From NCBI RefSeq assembly GCF_963678635.1, contig NC_087071.1, positions 40,939,797 to 40,999,796 of the forward strand: 60,000 bases of DNA, in the 5' to 3' direction. Shown piece by piece: positions 47,740-58,639 of the stretch. The notes below the pieces were generated by a model that saw only the letters and a list, made by a program, of their open reading frames with translations, did no database searches and was not told the origin of the DNA. The stretch is from Symsagittifera roscoffensis. Its lineage: Eukaryota; Xenacoelomorpha; Acoela; Convolutidae. The number at the start of each line of letters is the position of its first letter. Within the stretch, counting starts at the first letter, position 1. The position numbers were made by a program, and so were the translations under genes.

Positions 47740-47866
47740 TACCGTATCAAGAAACGTTGACGAAACGAGACTTCTTGTAAATCAGAGCGAACTGATGAAC
47801 GTTGTGACTGCACTTAGAGGCCAATTTCAAGGTGCTTACCTGAAAAAAAAAATTATTGAAAATTAA
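47740..47866 (+). CDS. Cytoplasmic-tail exon of the membrane protein
   Basis: TTTTCTCTTTTTTCAG precedes a frame entered in phase 2, matching the donor at 45,723. It encodes an amphipathic, helix-prone segment (NQSELMNVVTALRGQFQ). The frame ends at TAA 47,864-47,866 after a Lys-rich stretch. Alternatively it splices at CAAG|GTGCTT (47,831/47,832, phase 1) to the exon candidate at 53,223, which enters in phase 1. Part of this exon (from CTTGTAAATCAG) is copied at 49,370 by a tandem duplication. The coding evidence is phase consistency and the strong acceptor; no homologue is recognised. Confidence 0.5.
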
Positions 47867-49369
47867 TAAATATATATTATTTTTCCCTCATAAGGTATCA
47901 TAAAATTTTAAAGGGTGTGTTTTTCCCCATAAAATTTCAAAGGGTGACTTGAGGGTCTCTTTTGTTTTAATCGAACCTATTATTTTGCCTCTATTCAATT
48001 TGGAACGCATTTATTTGCACGTTATTTAATGCCGCTATATATTGCGCGTTAATCATCCCATAAAAATCAATCGAAGCGTAAACATTCAGCATTTTCTTCG
48101 AAATTCGGAAAAATGTACATCAAAATTCTCAAGTCAGCTTGTTTTTTCATCAAAAAGCAACTATTTGATTGTTATAAATCATGGCTTTTATCCAATGATT
48201 TGTTTGATTTGTTTTTTTTTCTGATTTTAAGTTAGTGATTGCATTTAGACAGTCAAAGCGACCGGCCAATTGTCCCTTTGATTGGCAGATTTTGTCTTTA
48301 TCTGAAACATTTGCCAAGACATTGAAGCCGATAAAAAAGTATATCTTATGCTAAGCTTGCAGCTCGATTGGCTGTTTTTTTTAATTATTACCCCGCCCTC
48401 CCTTTCTTCTTCACTTCACATGAGCATCAATTTTAATGGTGTAACGAGGAGTTTTCTAAGGTTAAGTATCGAGACCAAATAATTTTGTCATCCTCTAATT
48501 AGTTTGTTCTTGTTTGGGAAATTAGAGCAAAAACTTACTGGCAAAAGGTAGCAGTTGGGCTGTATAGCAGTATTTTTATTGTGTTTGTTCATCAAGATGC
48601 GTGAACATTAATTCTTTAAGAAGTATGAATAAGATATGTCTAGAATAAACCTTTCCCTTGTAAGAGAAATCTAACTGTTTTTTTTTTCAAAACCGAAATA
48701 TTTCTACGTTTTCTATAGCTGCAAATTCCATTTATAAGACAAAACTTGCTAATAATTAATCGAAATTGACCAATAAGACGATGTCAGGGGAAAAAAGGAT
48801 AATATCGTTCAGTAGGTTAAGCAGGTATGCGCAAACTTATCCCATACCACTTATGTTCGAGTTTTTTCGCCCAAAATTTATTAAAGTACGGAATATTTAC
48901 GCTTGCATAACGATTGTACTTTTTGGTGCGTGTAAACTCCTGGAAATCAGAGTCAAATTCTTGAATTTGTTAAAACTTTGTTTGCAACCACAGGAAACAA
49001 AACAGCCAAAAAGAGGTCAAAGACTGCTCCCTGGTTGCAAATTCCACATAAAATTCTCAAAAGGTACAGTTTGGCTTTGTCACGAGGAGTGTTTTTTATT
49101 CATCCCAGTTTCCGGGTCGAGGTTGGGGACTCATGTTGCTACCAATGCGACTCATAATGGGTTTATTGTGTCTTTGCGCGACCCAAATAATTGCGCGACT
49201 TTGCGCGACCCAAAACAGATATGTTGCGACTTTGCGCGACCCAAATTAGGTATATTTTTACCATTGCGACTCAAAGTGGGTATATTGTGATTTTGCACAA
49301 CCCAAATGAGGTATGTTGTAACCTTGCGGGACCCAAATTGGGTATGTTGCGACTTTGCGCGACCCAAAT
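47774..49369. repeat. 1.6-kb tandem duplication, first copy
   Basis: The block 47,774-49,369 (1,596 bp) is repeated from 49,370 with few differences. It includes the 3' part of the coding exon, a 5'-splice-like region, AT-rich intron, a 398-bp segment (about 48,401-48,798) absent from the second copy, and the start of the 31-bp satellite. Confidence 0.85.
49160..49369. repeat. 31-bp satellite, short array 1
   Basis: Degenerate units of the type TGTTGCGACTTTGCGCGACC + CAAATTAGGTA (31 bp) are present. The tract is CpG-rich (GCGCGAC) and unlike the AT-rich surroundings. The minus-strand frames reading FGSRKV-type repeats are by-products. Confidence 0.8.
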
Positions 49370-49463
49370 CTTGTAAATCAGAGCGAACTGATGAACGTTG
49401 TGACTGCACTTAGAGGCCAATTTCAAGGTGCTTACCTGAAAAAAAAAATTATTGAAAATTAAT
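49370..49463 (+). pseudogene. Truncated duplicate of the cytoplasmic-tail exon
   Basis: It is identical to the 3' part of the exon at 47,774-47,866 but lacks its acceptor and first codons, so it cannot be spliced in as an exon. Confidence 0.65.
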
Positions 49464-50354
49464 AAATATATATTATTTTTCCCTCATAAGGTATCATAAA
49501 ATTTTAAAGGGTGTGTTTTTCCCCATAAAATTTCAAAGGGTGACTTGAGGGTCTCTTTTGTTTTAATCGAACCTATTATTTTGCCTCTATTCAATTTGGA
49601 ACGCATTTATTTGCACGTTATTTAATGCCGCTATATATTGCGCGTTAATCATCCCATAAAAATCAATCGAAGCGTAAACATTCAGCATTTTCTTCGAAAT
49701 TCGGAAAAATGTACATCAAAATTCTCAAGTCAGCTTGTTTTTTCATCAAAAAGCAACTATTTGATTGTTATAAATCATGGCTTTTATCCAATGATTTGTT
49801 TGATTTGTTTTTTTTTTTCTGATTTTAAGTTAGTGATTGCATTTAGACAGTCAAAGCGACCGGCCAATTGTCCTTTTGATTGGCAGATTTTGTCTTTATC
49901 TGAAACATTTGCCAAGACATTGAAGCCGATAAAAAAGTATATCTTATGCTAAGCTTGCAGCTCGATTGGCTGTTTTTTTTATTATTACCCCGCCGTTTAT
50001 TATCGTTCAGTAGGTTAAGCAGGTATGCGCAAACTTATCCCATACCACTTATGTTCGAGTTTTTTCGCCCAAAATTTATTAAAGTACGGAATATTTACGC
50101 TTGCATAACGATTGTACTTTTTGGTGCGTGTAAACTCCTGGAAATCAGAGTCGAATTCTTGAATTTGTTAAAACTTTGTTTGCAACCACAGGAAACAAAA
50201 CAGCCAAAAAGAGGTCAAAGACTGCTCCCTGGTTGCAAATTCCACATAAAATTCTCAAAAGGTACAGTTTGGCTTTGTCACGAGGAGTGTTTTTTATTCA
50301 TCCCAGTTTCCGGGTCGAGGTTGGGGACTCATGTTGCTACCAATGCGACTCATA

Positions 50355-50568
50355 ATGGGTTTGTTGTGTCTTTGCGCGACCCAAATAATTGCGCGACTTT
50401 GCGCGACCCAAAACAGATATGTTGCGACTTTGCGCGACCCAAATTAGGTATATTTTTACCATTGCGACTCAAAGTGGGTATATTGTGATTTTGCACAACC
50501 CAAATGAGGTATGTTGTAACCTTGCGGGACCCAAATTGGGTATGTTGCGACTTTGCGCGACCCAAATT
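50355..50568. repeat. 31-bp satellite, short array 2
   Basis: This is the second copy of the array at 49,160, leading directly into the 263-bp higher-order repeats. Confidence 0.8.
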
Positions 50569-52440
50569 AGGTATGTTGCAACTTTGCGCGACTCACAATA
50601 GGTATATTGCGAAATTCCGCGACCCAAATTAGGCATGCTGCGACTTTGTGCGACTCAGGCCTCTTGTGGGATGATGGAATTTTTGTCGCGGAAAATCTAT
50701 TCCGGCGACCCATTTCGATCGCAACATGAAACGCGGACCTAGACCCGGGTTTCGATTTTTTAACTTTTGTCGATTTTTGTCGATTTTTCTTGAAAGTCAC
50801 CGCCTGAAGAATTTTGATGTCCGAAGCTCACATTAGGTATGTTGCAACTTTGCGCGACTCACAATAGGTATGTTGCGAAATTCCGTGACCCAAATTAGGC
50901 ATGCTGCGACTTTGTGCGACTCAGGCTTCTTGTGGGATGATGGAATTTTGGTCGCGGAAAGTCTATTCCGGCGACCCATTTCGATCGCAACATGAGTCGC
51001 GGACCTCGACCTGGGTTTCGATTTTTTAACTTAGCGTTTTTGTCGATTTTTCTTGAAAGTCACCGCCTGAAGAATTTTGATGTCCGAAGCTCACATTAGG
51101 TATGTTGCGACTTTGCGCGACTCAAAATAGGTATGTTGCGAAATTCCGCGACCAAAATTAGGCATGCTGAGTCTTTGTGCGACTCAGGCCTCTTGTGGGA
51201 TGATGGAATTTCGGTCGCGGAAAGTCCATTCCGGCGACCCACTTCGATCGCAACATGAGTCGCGGACCTCGACCTGGGTTTCGATTTTTTAACTTAGCGT
51301 TTTTGTCGATTTTTCTTGAAAGTCACCGCCTGAAGAATTTTGATGTCCGAAGCTCACATTAGGTATGTTGCAACTTTGCGCGACTCAAAATAGGTATGTT
51401 GCGAAATTCCGCGACCAAAATTAGGCATGCTGAGTCTTTGTGCGACTCAGGCCTCTTGTGGGATGATGGAATTTCGGTCGCGGAAAGTCCATTCCGGCGA
51501 CCCACTTCGATCGCAACATGAGTCGCGGACCTCGACCCGGGTTTCGATTTTTTAACTTAGCGTTTTTGTCGATTTTTCTTGAAAGTCACCGCCTGAAGAA
51601 TTTTGATGTCCGAAGCTCACATTAGGTATGTTGCAACTTTGCGCGACTCAAAATAGGTATGTTGCGAAATTCCGCGACCAAAATTAGGCATGCTGAGTCT
51701 TTGTGCGACTCAGGCCTCTTGTGGGATGATGGAATTTCGGTCGCGGAAAGTCCATTCCGGCGACCCACTTCGATCGCAACATGAGTCGCGGACCTCGACC
51801 CGGGTTTCGATTTTTTAACTTAGCGTTTTTGTCGATTTTTCTTGAAAGTCACCGCCTGAAGAATTTTGATGTCCGAAGCTCACATTAGGTATGTTGCGAC
51901 TTTGCGCGACCCAAATTAGGTATGTTGCAAGTTTGCGCGACTCAAAATAGGTATGTTGCGAAATTCCGCGACCAAAATTAGGCATGCTGCGACTTTGTGC
52001 GACTCAAGCCTCTTGTGGGATGATGGAATTTCGGTCGCGAAAAGTCCATTCCGGTGACCCACTTCGATCGCAACATGAGTCGCGGACCTCGACCCGGGTT
52101 TCGATTTTTTAACTTAGCGTTTTTGTCGATTTTTCTTGAAAGTCACCGCCTGAAGAATTTTGATGTCTGAAGCTCACATTAGGTATTTTGCAACTTTGCG
52201 CGACTCACAATAAGTATGTTGCGAAATTCCGCGACCCAAATTAGGCATGCTGCGACTTTGTGCGACTCAGGCCTCTTGTGGGATGATGGAATTTTGGCCG
52301 CGGAATGTCTATTCCGGCGACCCATTTCGATCGCAACATGAGTCGCGGACCTCGACCTGGGTTTCGATTTTTTAACTTAGCGTTTTTGTCGATTTTTCTT
52401 GAAAGTCACCGCCTGAAGAATTTTGATGTCCGAAGCTCAC
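50569..52440. repeat. Higher-order satellite: seven 263-bp units
   Basis: Units are 50569-50831, 50832-51094, 51095-51357, 51358-51620, 51621-51883, 51884-52177 and 52178-52440. Six are exactly 263 bp and the sixth is 294 bp (263 + 31). Each has three degenerate 31-bp subunits (four in the long one) followed by about 170 bp of non-satellite sequence (from GCCTCTTGTGGGATGATGG to GTCCGAAGCTCAC). Middle units are nearly identical and the outer ones more diverged. No gene is supported. Confidence 0.9.
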
Positions 52441-52646
52441 ATTAGAAACAGATTTTTTCTGTGATCTGTTTTCTTAAAATTAGAGAGGTTTAAAAAAACT
52501 AACTTGGCCAAATTGATACTAATAATGCGTCATATATTAACTCATTTTAACACTAATAAGCTAAACTCATTTTAACATTAACTCTTGTGTTCTTCAACAA
52601 AAGTAAGAGAAACCAAAAATATCCAGTTGTAAATGACCAAGCGGGT

Positions 52647-52671
52647 GTGTGTGTGTGTGTGTGTGTGTGAA
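52647..52671. repeat. (GT)n microsatellite
   Basis: About 12 GT dinucleotides are followed by a G-rich AAGGGGGCACGGGGGGGG tract. Confidence 0.9.
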
Positions 52672-52689
52672 GGGGGCACGGGGGGGGAT

Positions 52690-53222
52690 GAAAAAATATA
52701 TATGAGAAAAAGAACTTCTTTATTTTTTTTTTGTATTATCAGTATTTCAATCAAAGTTTTTTAATTGGCCTTAAAATGCAGTCGGATTAATCAGCAATTT
52801 TATTGCTTTTAATCTACATAGCGTCCATGGATGCTGATCAACAAAATAGCAGCCCAATTTTTTTCACGAATATCTTTACAAATAATTCGTTTCCTCAAGT
52901 AAAACGGAAACTGATGAAAGCTAATAGTAAATAGATACGATGCTTCATATTACTTTCATCAAGCATTGGTTGACTTTTTAACACTTTAAATACTTAAAAA
53001 GTAAAAAAAAAACTTATTACTGTGCTACAATTAGAATGTATATTTTGATCATCTTATTCTGAGAATTTAATTGTATACTTAATTTCAGCTGAACAGTTTA
53101 TCGCTAACACCTGATATTTTTTAAGCGAATTTTTTGATAATCGAAATCCGTACCACTGAGACAGCGGCGCTATTTTTTTATACTTTGGAAGTTTCAAAAC
53201 TTGTGACAAAACTTTTGTCTAG
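52690..53222. other. Intron-like AT-rich DNA
   Basis: No gene is supported. A TTAATTTCAG at 53,080-53,089 is followed by a frame that stops within 12 codons. TTGGC(C/T)TTAAAATGCA(G/A)TCGG occurs here (about 52,766) and again at about 53,975, marking a diverged dispersed repeat. Confidence 0.4.
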
Positions 53223-53287
53223 GATCCAACCTCCAACCTTCTTCCGCTAAAATTGATAGAAAAATTAACTTAGCGACTGGTTCTGAG
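53223..53287 (+). CDS. Possible small cytoplasmic-tail exon
   Basis: CTTTTGTCTAG precedes a 65-bp frame entered in phase 1 (KIDRKINLATGSE near its end). It is followed by GAG|GTAAGG (phase 0) or, 5 bp later, GTAAG|GTGACA (phase 2). The entry phase fits the alternative donor of the exon at 47,740, and the second donor fits the acceptor at 54,443-54,444. The short length makes this a weak call. Confidence 0.3.
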
Positions 53288-54444
53288 GTAAGGTGACAGG
53301 CAACGAGTTTTTGCAATTTTTGTTACGACCATTAAAATGGGGAGAAATTTTGACTTCGGGTGTGTTTTAGTTTTTTTCTTTTTGTTTTCCAGGCATGATC
53401 AGGTGCCATGAACAGTTGTTGGTCTGTGTTGAGTGTTATGTCATATTGAAGACGTTTTAGTCGTGATTCGAACGACACTAAAAATTTTCGAAATATTTCT
53501 CACAATATTGAGGAGAACCAGTTTGAAATTTTTGAACTTTGTCTAATTTCGATCTAATAAGGTGACCGTGTAGGATTTCAATAGCTTAATTAAGTTTGAT
53601 TAAAGCCAATAAAACTTAGTTTTACTAAATAGAAGGAAAACTTTTTTTGCGCAACTTTGAGAATCAAAAACTTGAAAAATTTTTAAAAAAATTCTGCAAA
53701 AAAATGAAAAAATTTGAAAACTTTTCAAACTTTTTTAAACTTTTTTTTTCGTTTTACTGGTACTTTTTTTTCAAAAACTGGTTTCAAATTGACTTATTTT
53801 TCTTTGATTCTCAAATATAACTAAGTTCTATTTTTTTCTGCAGATCTTTTTATCACGACACCAATTTGAAAAAAAAAATTTTAAGAGCTGTGGTCGAAAC
53901 ATTCTGTGGTACTTGCACAGTAACCGGCTATCTTTGTTTATTGTTTGTATCAGTTTATCAACCAATTTTTTAAAATTGGCTTTAAAATGCAATCGGAACA
54001 TTCAGGGCTTCGCCCTTTTATACAAGCAGGTTTGTTTTGTATCAAAAAGTGTTTGCTTTCAACGTAGATTGCGCGGTCAGAAATTGATCAATAAAGCATC
54101 TGAAATAAGTTTTCACACATTTTTTTCTAAATTATTTCTATAGAACTAATTTAAGTTCTCAGGAAAAAACATGGTTTTGATATTTTGTACCACCTAATGA
54201 GGAACCGATGAATACGGTAAAATTTATTGGCAAAAAAAATCAAAGCTTATAAACGCATCCAAATGCTTGATGAAGCCAGAAAATAACAGACATTTCTGTT
54301 ATCCTGAATAGTAAATATGATTAGTTGCGAGTTGGTTTGTAGATAAAGTTGTTTACTAGTGTCGGTCAAAACAAAAATAACCTGCCAAAAAGTAGGGAAA
54401 TTTACAAAACTGTTTCTCTATAGAAACCACTGAACTGTTAACAG
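53288..54444. other. Intron-like DNA
   Basis: It is AT-rich with poly-T runs. A TTCTGCAG at 53,837-53,844 is followed by about 100 open codons ending at 54,143, but the composition and the dispersed-repeat content (with the GGGCTTCGCCC hairpin) argue against coding. Confidence 0.4.
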
Positions 54445-54646
54445 ATCGAAAGCTTCGTCAGGAGAAGATCTTCCTGGACTCCATGTCTACTGCTCCGGAG
54501 CAAGCAAATCGGTTGATATTGCAGATGAAAACAAACTGAACAGCGCCAACTTCAATGCAACTACACTCCCCCCTGACGAGTACCACTCCGGGCAAATCAC
54601 TGATGACCGAGAGGATTTGATTCCAGAAGATGGGCAAATCAATTGA
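54445..54646 (+). CDS. Terminal exon with acidic C-terminus
   Basis: A frame of 66 codons runs from 54,446 to TGA 54,644-54,646 in a locally GC-richer stretch. It begins after AACTGTTAACAG (phase 2) or GCTTCGTCAG (54,460-54,461, phase 1). The peptide is acidic (for example DDREDLIPEDGQIN at the end, LPPDEYHSGQ in the middle), suitable for the end of a cytoplasmic tail. An overlapping frame from TTTCTCTATAG (54,423) is open for 37 codons to TGA 54,538 and is the main alternative; the longer frame covers the whole GC-rich block and is preferred. Linkage to the TM exon is inferred from strand and phase. Confidence 0.45.
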
Positions 54647-54690
54647 GGGCCCATGTGAACAATTTCCCCCAACCCCGGCCCCATCATTGT

Positions 54691-54930
54691 CCAAGTGAAC
54701 TATCCCCCACCCCTCATCGATCAAGTGAACTATTCCCCACCCCTCATCGATCAAGTGAACTATTCCCCACCCCTCATCGATCAAGTGAACTATTCCCCAC
54801 CCCTCATCGATCAAGTGAACTATTCCCCACCCCTCATCGACCAAGTGAACTATTCCCCACCCCTCATCGATCAAGTGAACTATTCCCCACCCCTCATCGA
54901 CCAAGTAAACTACCGCGTTCCCCTCGAACA
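54691..54930. repeat. 30-bp minisatellite, seven clean units and a degenerate eighth
   Basis: Units of (T/C)CAAGTGAAC TATTCCCCAC + CCCTCATCGA start every 30 bp from 54,691. A degenerate unit precedes them, only about 9 bases after the stop codon at 54,646, so the array probably lies in the 3' UTR. With a period of 30 and no stop codon in any frame, long frames exist on both strands, including a 185-codon minus-strand frame (54,458-55,015); these are not evidence of coding. Confidence 0.9.
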
Positions 54931-56240
54931 AAGAAAAAACAAGATTTAAAATAATAGCAAAACGAATAATCTCCCCCTGAAACAATTGGTCCCAATTGAA
55001 GATGGAAGAGTCCATTTAAACCCCTTTGAAACAAATGCTTTTCTTTGTTGAACTGAAAAAATTATTCTCACTAATTGCACTCTTTGTGGCTGTAACAATT
55101 CACAATTGAGGAGCATTTCTTCACATTTAGTTAAACGACATTTAAATGAAGAAAATAACTCGTTTGTTTCAATCCAAGCAAGTTCAGTTAAATCTTTCTG
55201 AGGGGCTTTTAATTATTTTCTATCTTTTCATAAGCTGAGATGGTTTCGAAAGATAGAGTAGTCTTAATCATTCTCAGATAAAGTTTCACTGAAGCCATGC
55301 AGTTTAAATGAATTCTAATTTCGTGATAACTTAGCTCATGGGCAGTAAGTTTTTTTGAAATTATTCTGGAGCAGTCTTTTTTATTTGGAGTATTTCAAAT
55401 ATGTATTTAATTATTTCGATTAATGGGTATTTCGCGGCTTGGATTCCGATTAAAATGTGGTCGTAAGAAATGTCATGAAATTAGTTTCTAAATAAGTCAA
55501 GTTTTGAATTGCACAGTAATAACTGGCAGCACGATATATTAATCTATTTCATTTTAATTTCTACCAAACTTCCCTATGCTATTTCACCCTATTTTTTTAG
55601 TGTATGCTATTTCACCCTGATTTCTAGCTTACTTATTTTAGTGTATGCTATTTAAACCTATTTTCTAACTAACCCTATGCTAATTTGGCGAAAACTCATC
55701 AAATCACCGTATCTACAAACCGCCATATCTTGAAGCCGAAACTAGATCAGAACGACGTAAATTACATCAGAGTTAGGTAACAATTGCAAAATAACAGTGA
55801 CAATCGGTAGTTATGTAGCATAACAAAATAAGGTTTTGCCTTGTTGCAATGATAATCTTAGTTTCGGTTTACTGGCCCTTTGGCTAGTAGACATAAAATT
55901 GCATCTATCAAATCAATACCAATTTATAATAATTTAACCTGCACGAATTAATTCATTTATGTATCAGTCATATTACTTAAAACAAAATTGAACAATTTTT
56001 AAATTGATGAGATTATAGTTTCCGATTGAATTTTTGTTCACAAACATCTTTTTGATTCTTAAACGTCATCCGGTTGATACTTCGCTTTTCATGACTATTT
56101 CAGATTATCAGAGGGGTTTGGTCAAAACTTTGGGTTTCTCAAGATTAAAATTGAGAGCTTTGAGAAATTTATGTGGGTTTTTCAAGGTTTTTAGTTTAAA
56201 TTTACTTTCCCTATTTTAATTAGCTCCCGCACTCAGTAAA
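54931..56240. other. AT-rich DNA, no gene seen
   Basis: A weak tandem repeat with a TATGCTATTTCACCCT core occurs at about 55,574, 55,602 and 55,643. The 61-codon frame at 56,034-56,219 has no support. Confidence 0.4.
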
Positions 56241-56254
56241 AAGAAAAAATAATA

Positions 56255-56560
56255 GATTACATTATTATAATTATAATCGTACCAAACTATAATTAATTAT
56301 AAGCGCCAATTTTAGATGTTCAAACGATTTCTAATCCATTATAATGATAAAATTTTTGCTGAAAATTGAATATATTATAATTAATTATAATTGATTATAA
56401 TTCTTCCGACAATATCTTATAATCTTTTATAATCTCTGATAATATAATACTATCTATTATCATAGATTATGATCCCTTTTTCTATCAAAACCTTATTTTA
56501 CAAAAAAATGAAATATAATGGATTATAATTTAGCTATTCTGCAAGAAAACAAAAAAAATC
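56255..56560. repeat. ATTATAAT-rich low-complexity tract
   Basis: TTATAAT/ATTATAA words recur about 20 times in irregular spacing (for example TATAATTAATTATAATTGAT). The tract resumes at 56,895-56,985 (GATTATAATTGATTATAATC) on the far side of a MITE copy. Confidence 0.7.
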
Positions 56561-56583
56561 AGTATGAAATAAAATCAGTAAAC

Positions 56584-56850
56584 CACGGGCGGATATGAGA
56601 TTTTCTCGAAGAGTGGAGGCAGATTTTTAAAAAATTTTATCGAACTTTTTTTGTCGACCAAATTGGCTTTCTGAGCATTCCCAAAGCACTTAAAACAACC
56701 TGTTTTGGCCAAGTTTGGTGCGCCGCAGCCAAACTTTTGAAGAAACAGGCCAAAAATTAGTTTTTATTGGCGCCAAAGGCCAAAGGGTGCGTCACTGAAT
56801 ATGGATGTCTCATATTAATACAAATGTGAACCCTTTGGGTAGGCAGGGGG
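56584..56850. mobile_element. Second, reversed and degraded copy of the hAT-like MITE
   Basis: Read on the minus strand it matches 45,131-45,472: TTTCTCGA.G, GTCGACCAAATTG, GCGCCGCAG.CAAA.TTTTGA, TTGGCGCCAAAGG and CCTTTGGGTAGGCAG, in order. The left TIR is CACGGGCGGAT; the right end is eroded. It sits within the ATTATAAT tract. Confidence 0.7.
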
Positions 56851-56989
56851 TCGAATACCTGAAACTTTTTAAAAATAGTTTTTTTTCAAAAAACAATTGA
56901 TTATAATTGATTATAATCGATTATAAAATTTTTTTTTTATTCGAAAAATAGTAAAATTATGATCTTTTTGTAATCGATTATAATGCCTA

Positions 56990-58635
56990 TTTTTTCTGAA
57001 ATTTTTGGAGACTGACAATGAAAATTCATTATTTTTTCTCTTTTTACTTGATTGCGGGCTGCTCTTGGATCTAGAAACTCTCGTGAATTTTGCCAGAAAA
57101 GGCAAAAAAATGCTTTCAATCTGTCTTCATACCTTATCTTATAATTGTATTGTCAAAGTCTATGAAAAAAAAGCTGGTCACACAATTTTCACATTTTTTT
57201 GCTAAATTTGATTTTTTCTCTTTTTTTGGCATAAAAGTCAGCCTCTTCCTAAAAAAACTTTTTCCCCCAAAAAATGATAACATACAATATCCATAAACGG
57301 AAACAGTGTAACCTAGTTTTACAAAGATGTGACATCAAAAAAGTAGCAAACTAATTTCGAAATTGGCCCCAAAAATTGTGCTTCTTGTACTTGAATAGTT
57401 GTGTCACTAACGTAGTCCTGCATACACAAGAAAGATGAAGTTTTTACCTTTTTTCCAAATACATGTTTCAAAAAGCCCTCAAGGATCTTATTTGTGTTGA
57501 TTTGCATATTTTTGTATGCCTATGCCAATGCCTAAAAAAATTAAAATCTAAAAATATCCTTATACTATGTGTGTAAAACATCTTCATTCAGGTCGTTTGG
57601 AATGCATTGTGCATATGAGATCGCTGAATGTTTGATGACTCTCAACATTTGGCAATTCTATTGATTGAGGAAAAACGTCTGGTAAACTCCTAAATAAGTT
57701 GAGATCAAATTTAGATTAGCTTGAGAACTATTTTCTTGTTTGGGCATAAATGTCAATGTTTCGTCTGAAAAAAAAACATAACATTTTTTGGCAAAAAACG
57801 CCAGTCACAAAACTTCCATTACAGTTGGAAAAGCGTTTTTTCTAAATGCAATACCGGAAACATTTGAAAAAATAGTTTCGAAACTAACCTGGAAACATGA
57901 ATTTTTAAAATGCTAAAAGAAAAATTGTAACTTTGATTTCAGTTTTTCTCCACATTTGAGTATCAGATACTTTGCCTAAAAAATACAAAATCCTAAATCA
58001 TTCAATTCTAAGGTTTATAAATCTGATGTCTGAGTGGGAAAACTAACAGCTTTATCCAGCAAATTTATTTTTTTGCTATAATTTTTTCCGCTAATTGAAC
58101 TACTCAAACTTATATAAACGTGTTTCATTGCCCGGAATCACCTTTATCTGCAGCAACTGAAAATTTTACCAAGTTAGACAAACCAAAATCAATTGAGTTC
58201 TAAAAGCTTAAAAATTCGAAATCTTGCTCTGATTTTTTTGTTGGTTTCAATTACTCAATGCAAATTTCAGTGGCTTGTGAATTTTGCTAAAACTTGATTG
58301 GAATAAACAGAATTCCGTTGAATTAGGCAAATTGATTTTTTGTTGAAAACATCAAATTTAATTGCAAGTAAAATTTCATTTCATCATAGAAAGCTTTTTC
58401 TGTTACTTTAGTCTGTGGGAATATGATAATATTATGTATGCTTTTAGAAGACTAACAAGAGTCTAAAGATAAAGCTTTGTTAAGATCAAATGTATAGTGG
58501 GTAGTTTGATTTAACGGCAAATAGCAAACTGTGTCCCCATTAGAAGGCTTGCAGCCATCAAAAGTGGTGAAATGATCACCAAACTTTTTCGAAGAATTGC
58601 AAAATCACCAAAATCAAACTAAGGATGCCAAAAAA
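56990..58635. other. AT-rich DNA, no gene seen
   Basis: Poly-T and poly-A rich. Overlapping short frames on both strands (56,911-57,507) have neither splice context nor copies. Confidence 0.4.
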
Positions 58636-58639
58636 TTGA

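Larger units (their letters stand above)
49370..50590. repeat. 1.6-kb tandem duplication, second copy (398 bp shorter)
   Basis: It starts mid-exon (CTTGTAAATCAGAGCG), directly after a satellite unit ending GACCCAAAT, and follows copy 1 at offset 1,596, then 1,198 after the missing segment. The two frames at 48,766-49,290 and 49,946-50,488 are the same non-coding sequence repeated. Confidence 0.85.

Noticed and set aside
48766-50488. 174- and 180-codon frames that appear in two copies
   Set aside because: Their similarity comes from the 1.6-kb tandem DNA duplication, they run into satellite, and the N-terminal parts differ between copies.
49152-50601. Repeat-like proteins on both strands (for example FGSRKV-type) in the 49.1-50.6 kb region
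   Set aside because: They are translations of a 31-bp satellite; 31 is not a multiple of three, and the frames differ between copies only as the DNA does.
53845-54143. About 100 open codons after TTCTGCAG
   Set aside because: Composition is that of AT-rich non-coding DNA, part is a dispersed repeat also found at 52.77 kb, and a stop follows with no splice partner.
54691-54930. CRISPR-like regular repeat
   Set aside because: The 30-bp units are directly adjacent with no unique spacers, so it is a minisatellite.
54458-55015. 185-codon minus-strand frame with seven LIDEGWGIVH repeats
   Set aside because: The frame exists because a 30-bp stop-free minisatellite keeps all frames open, and it overlaps the better supported + strand exon.
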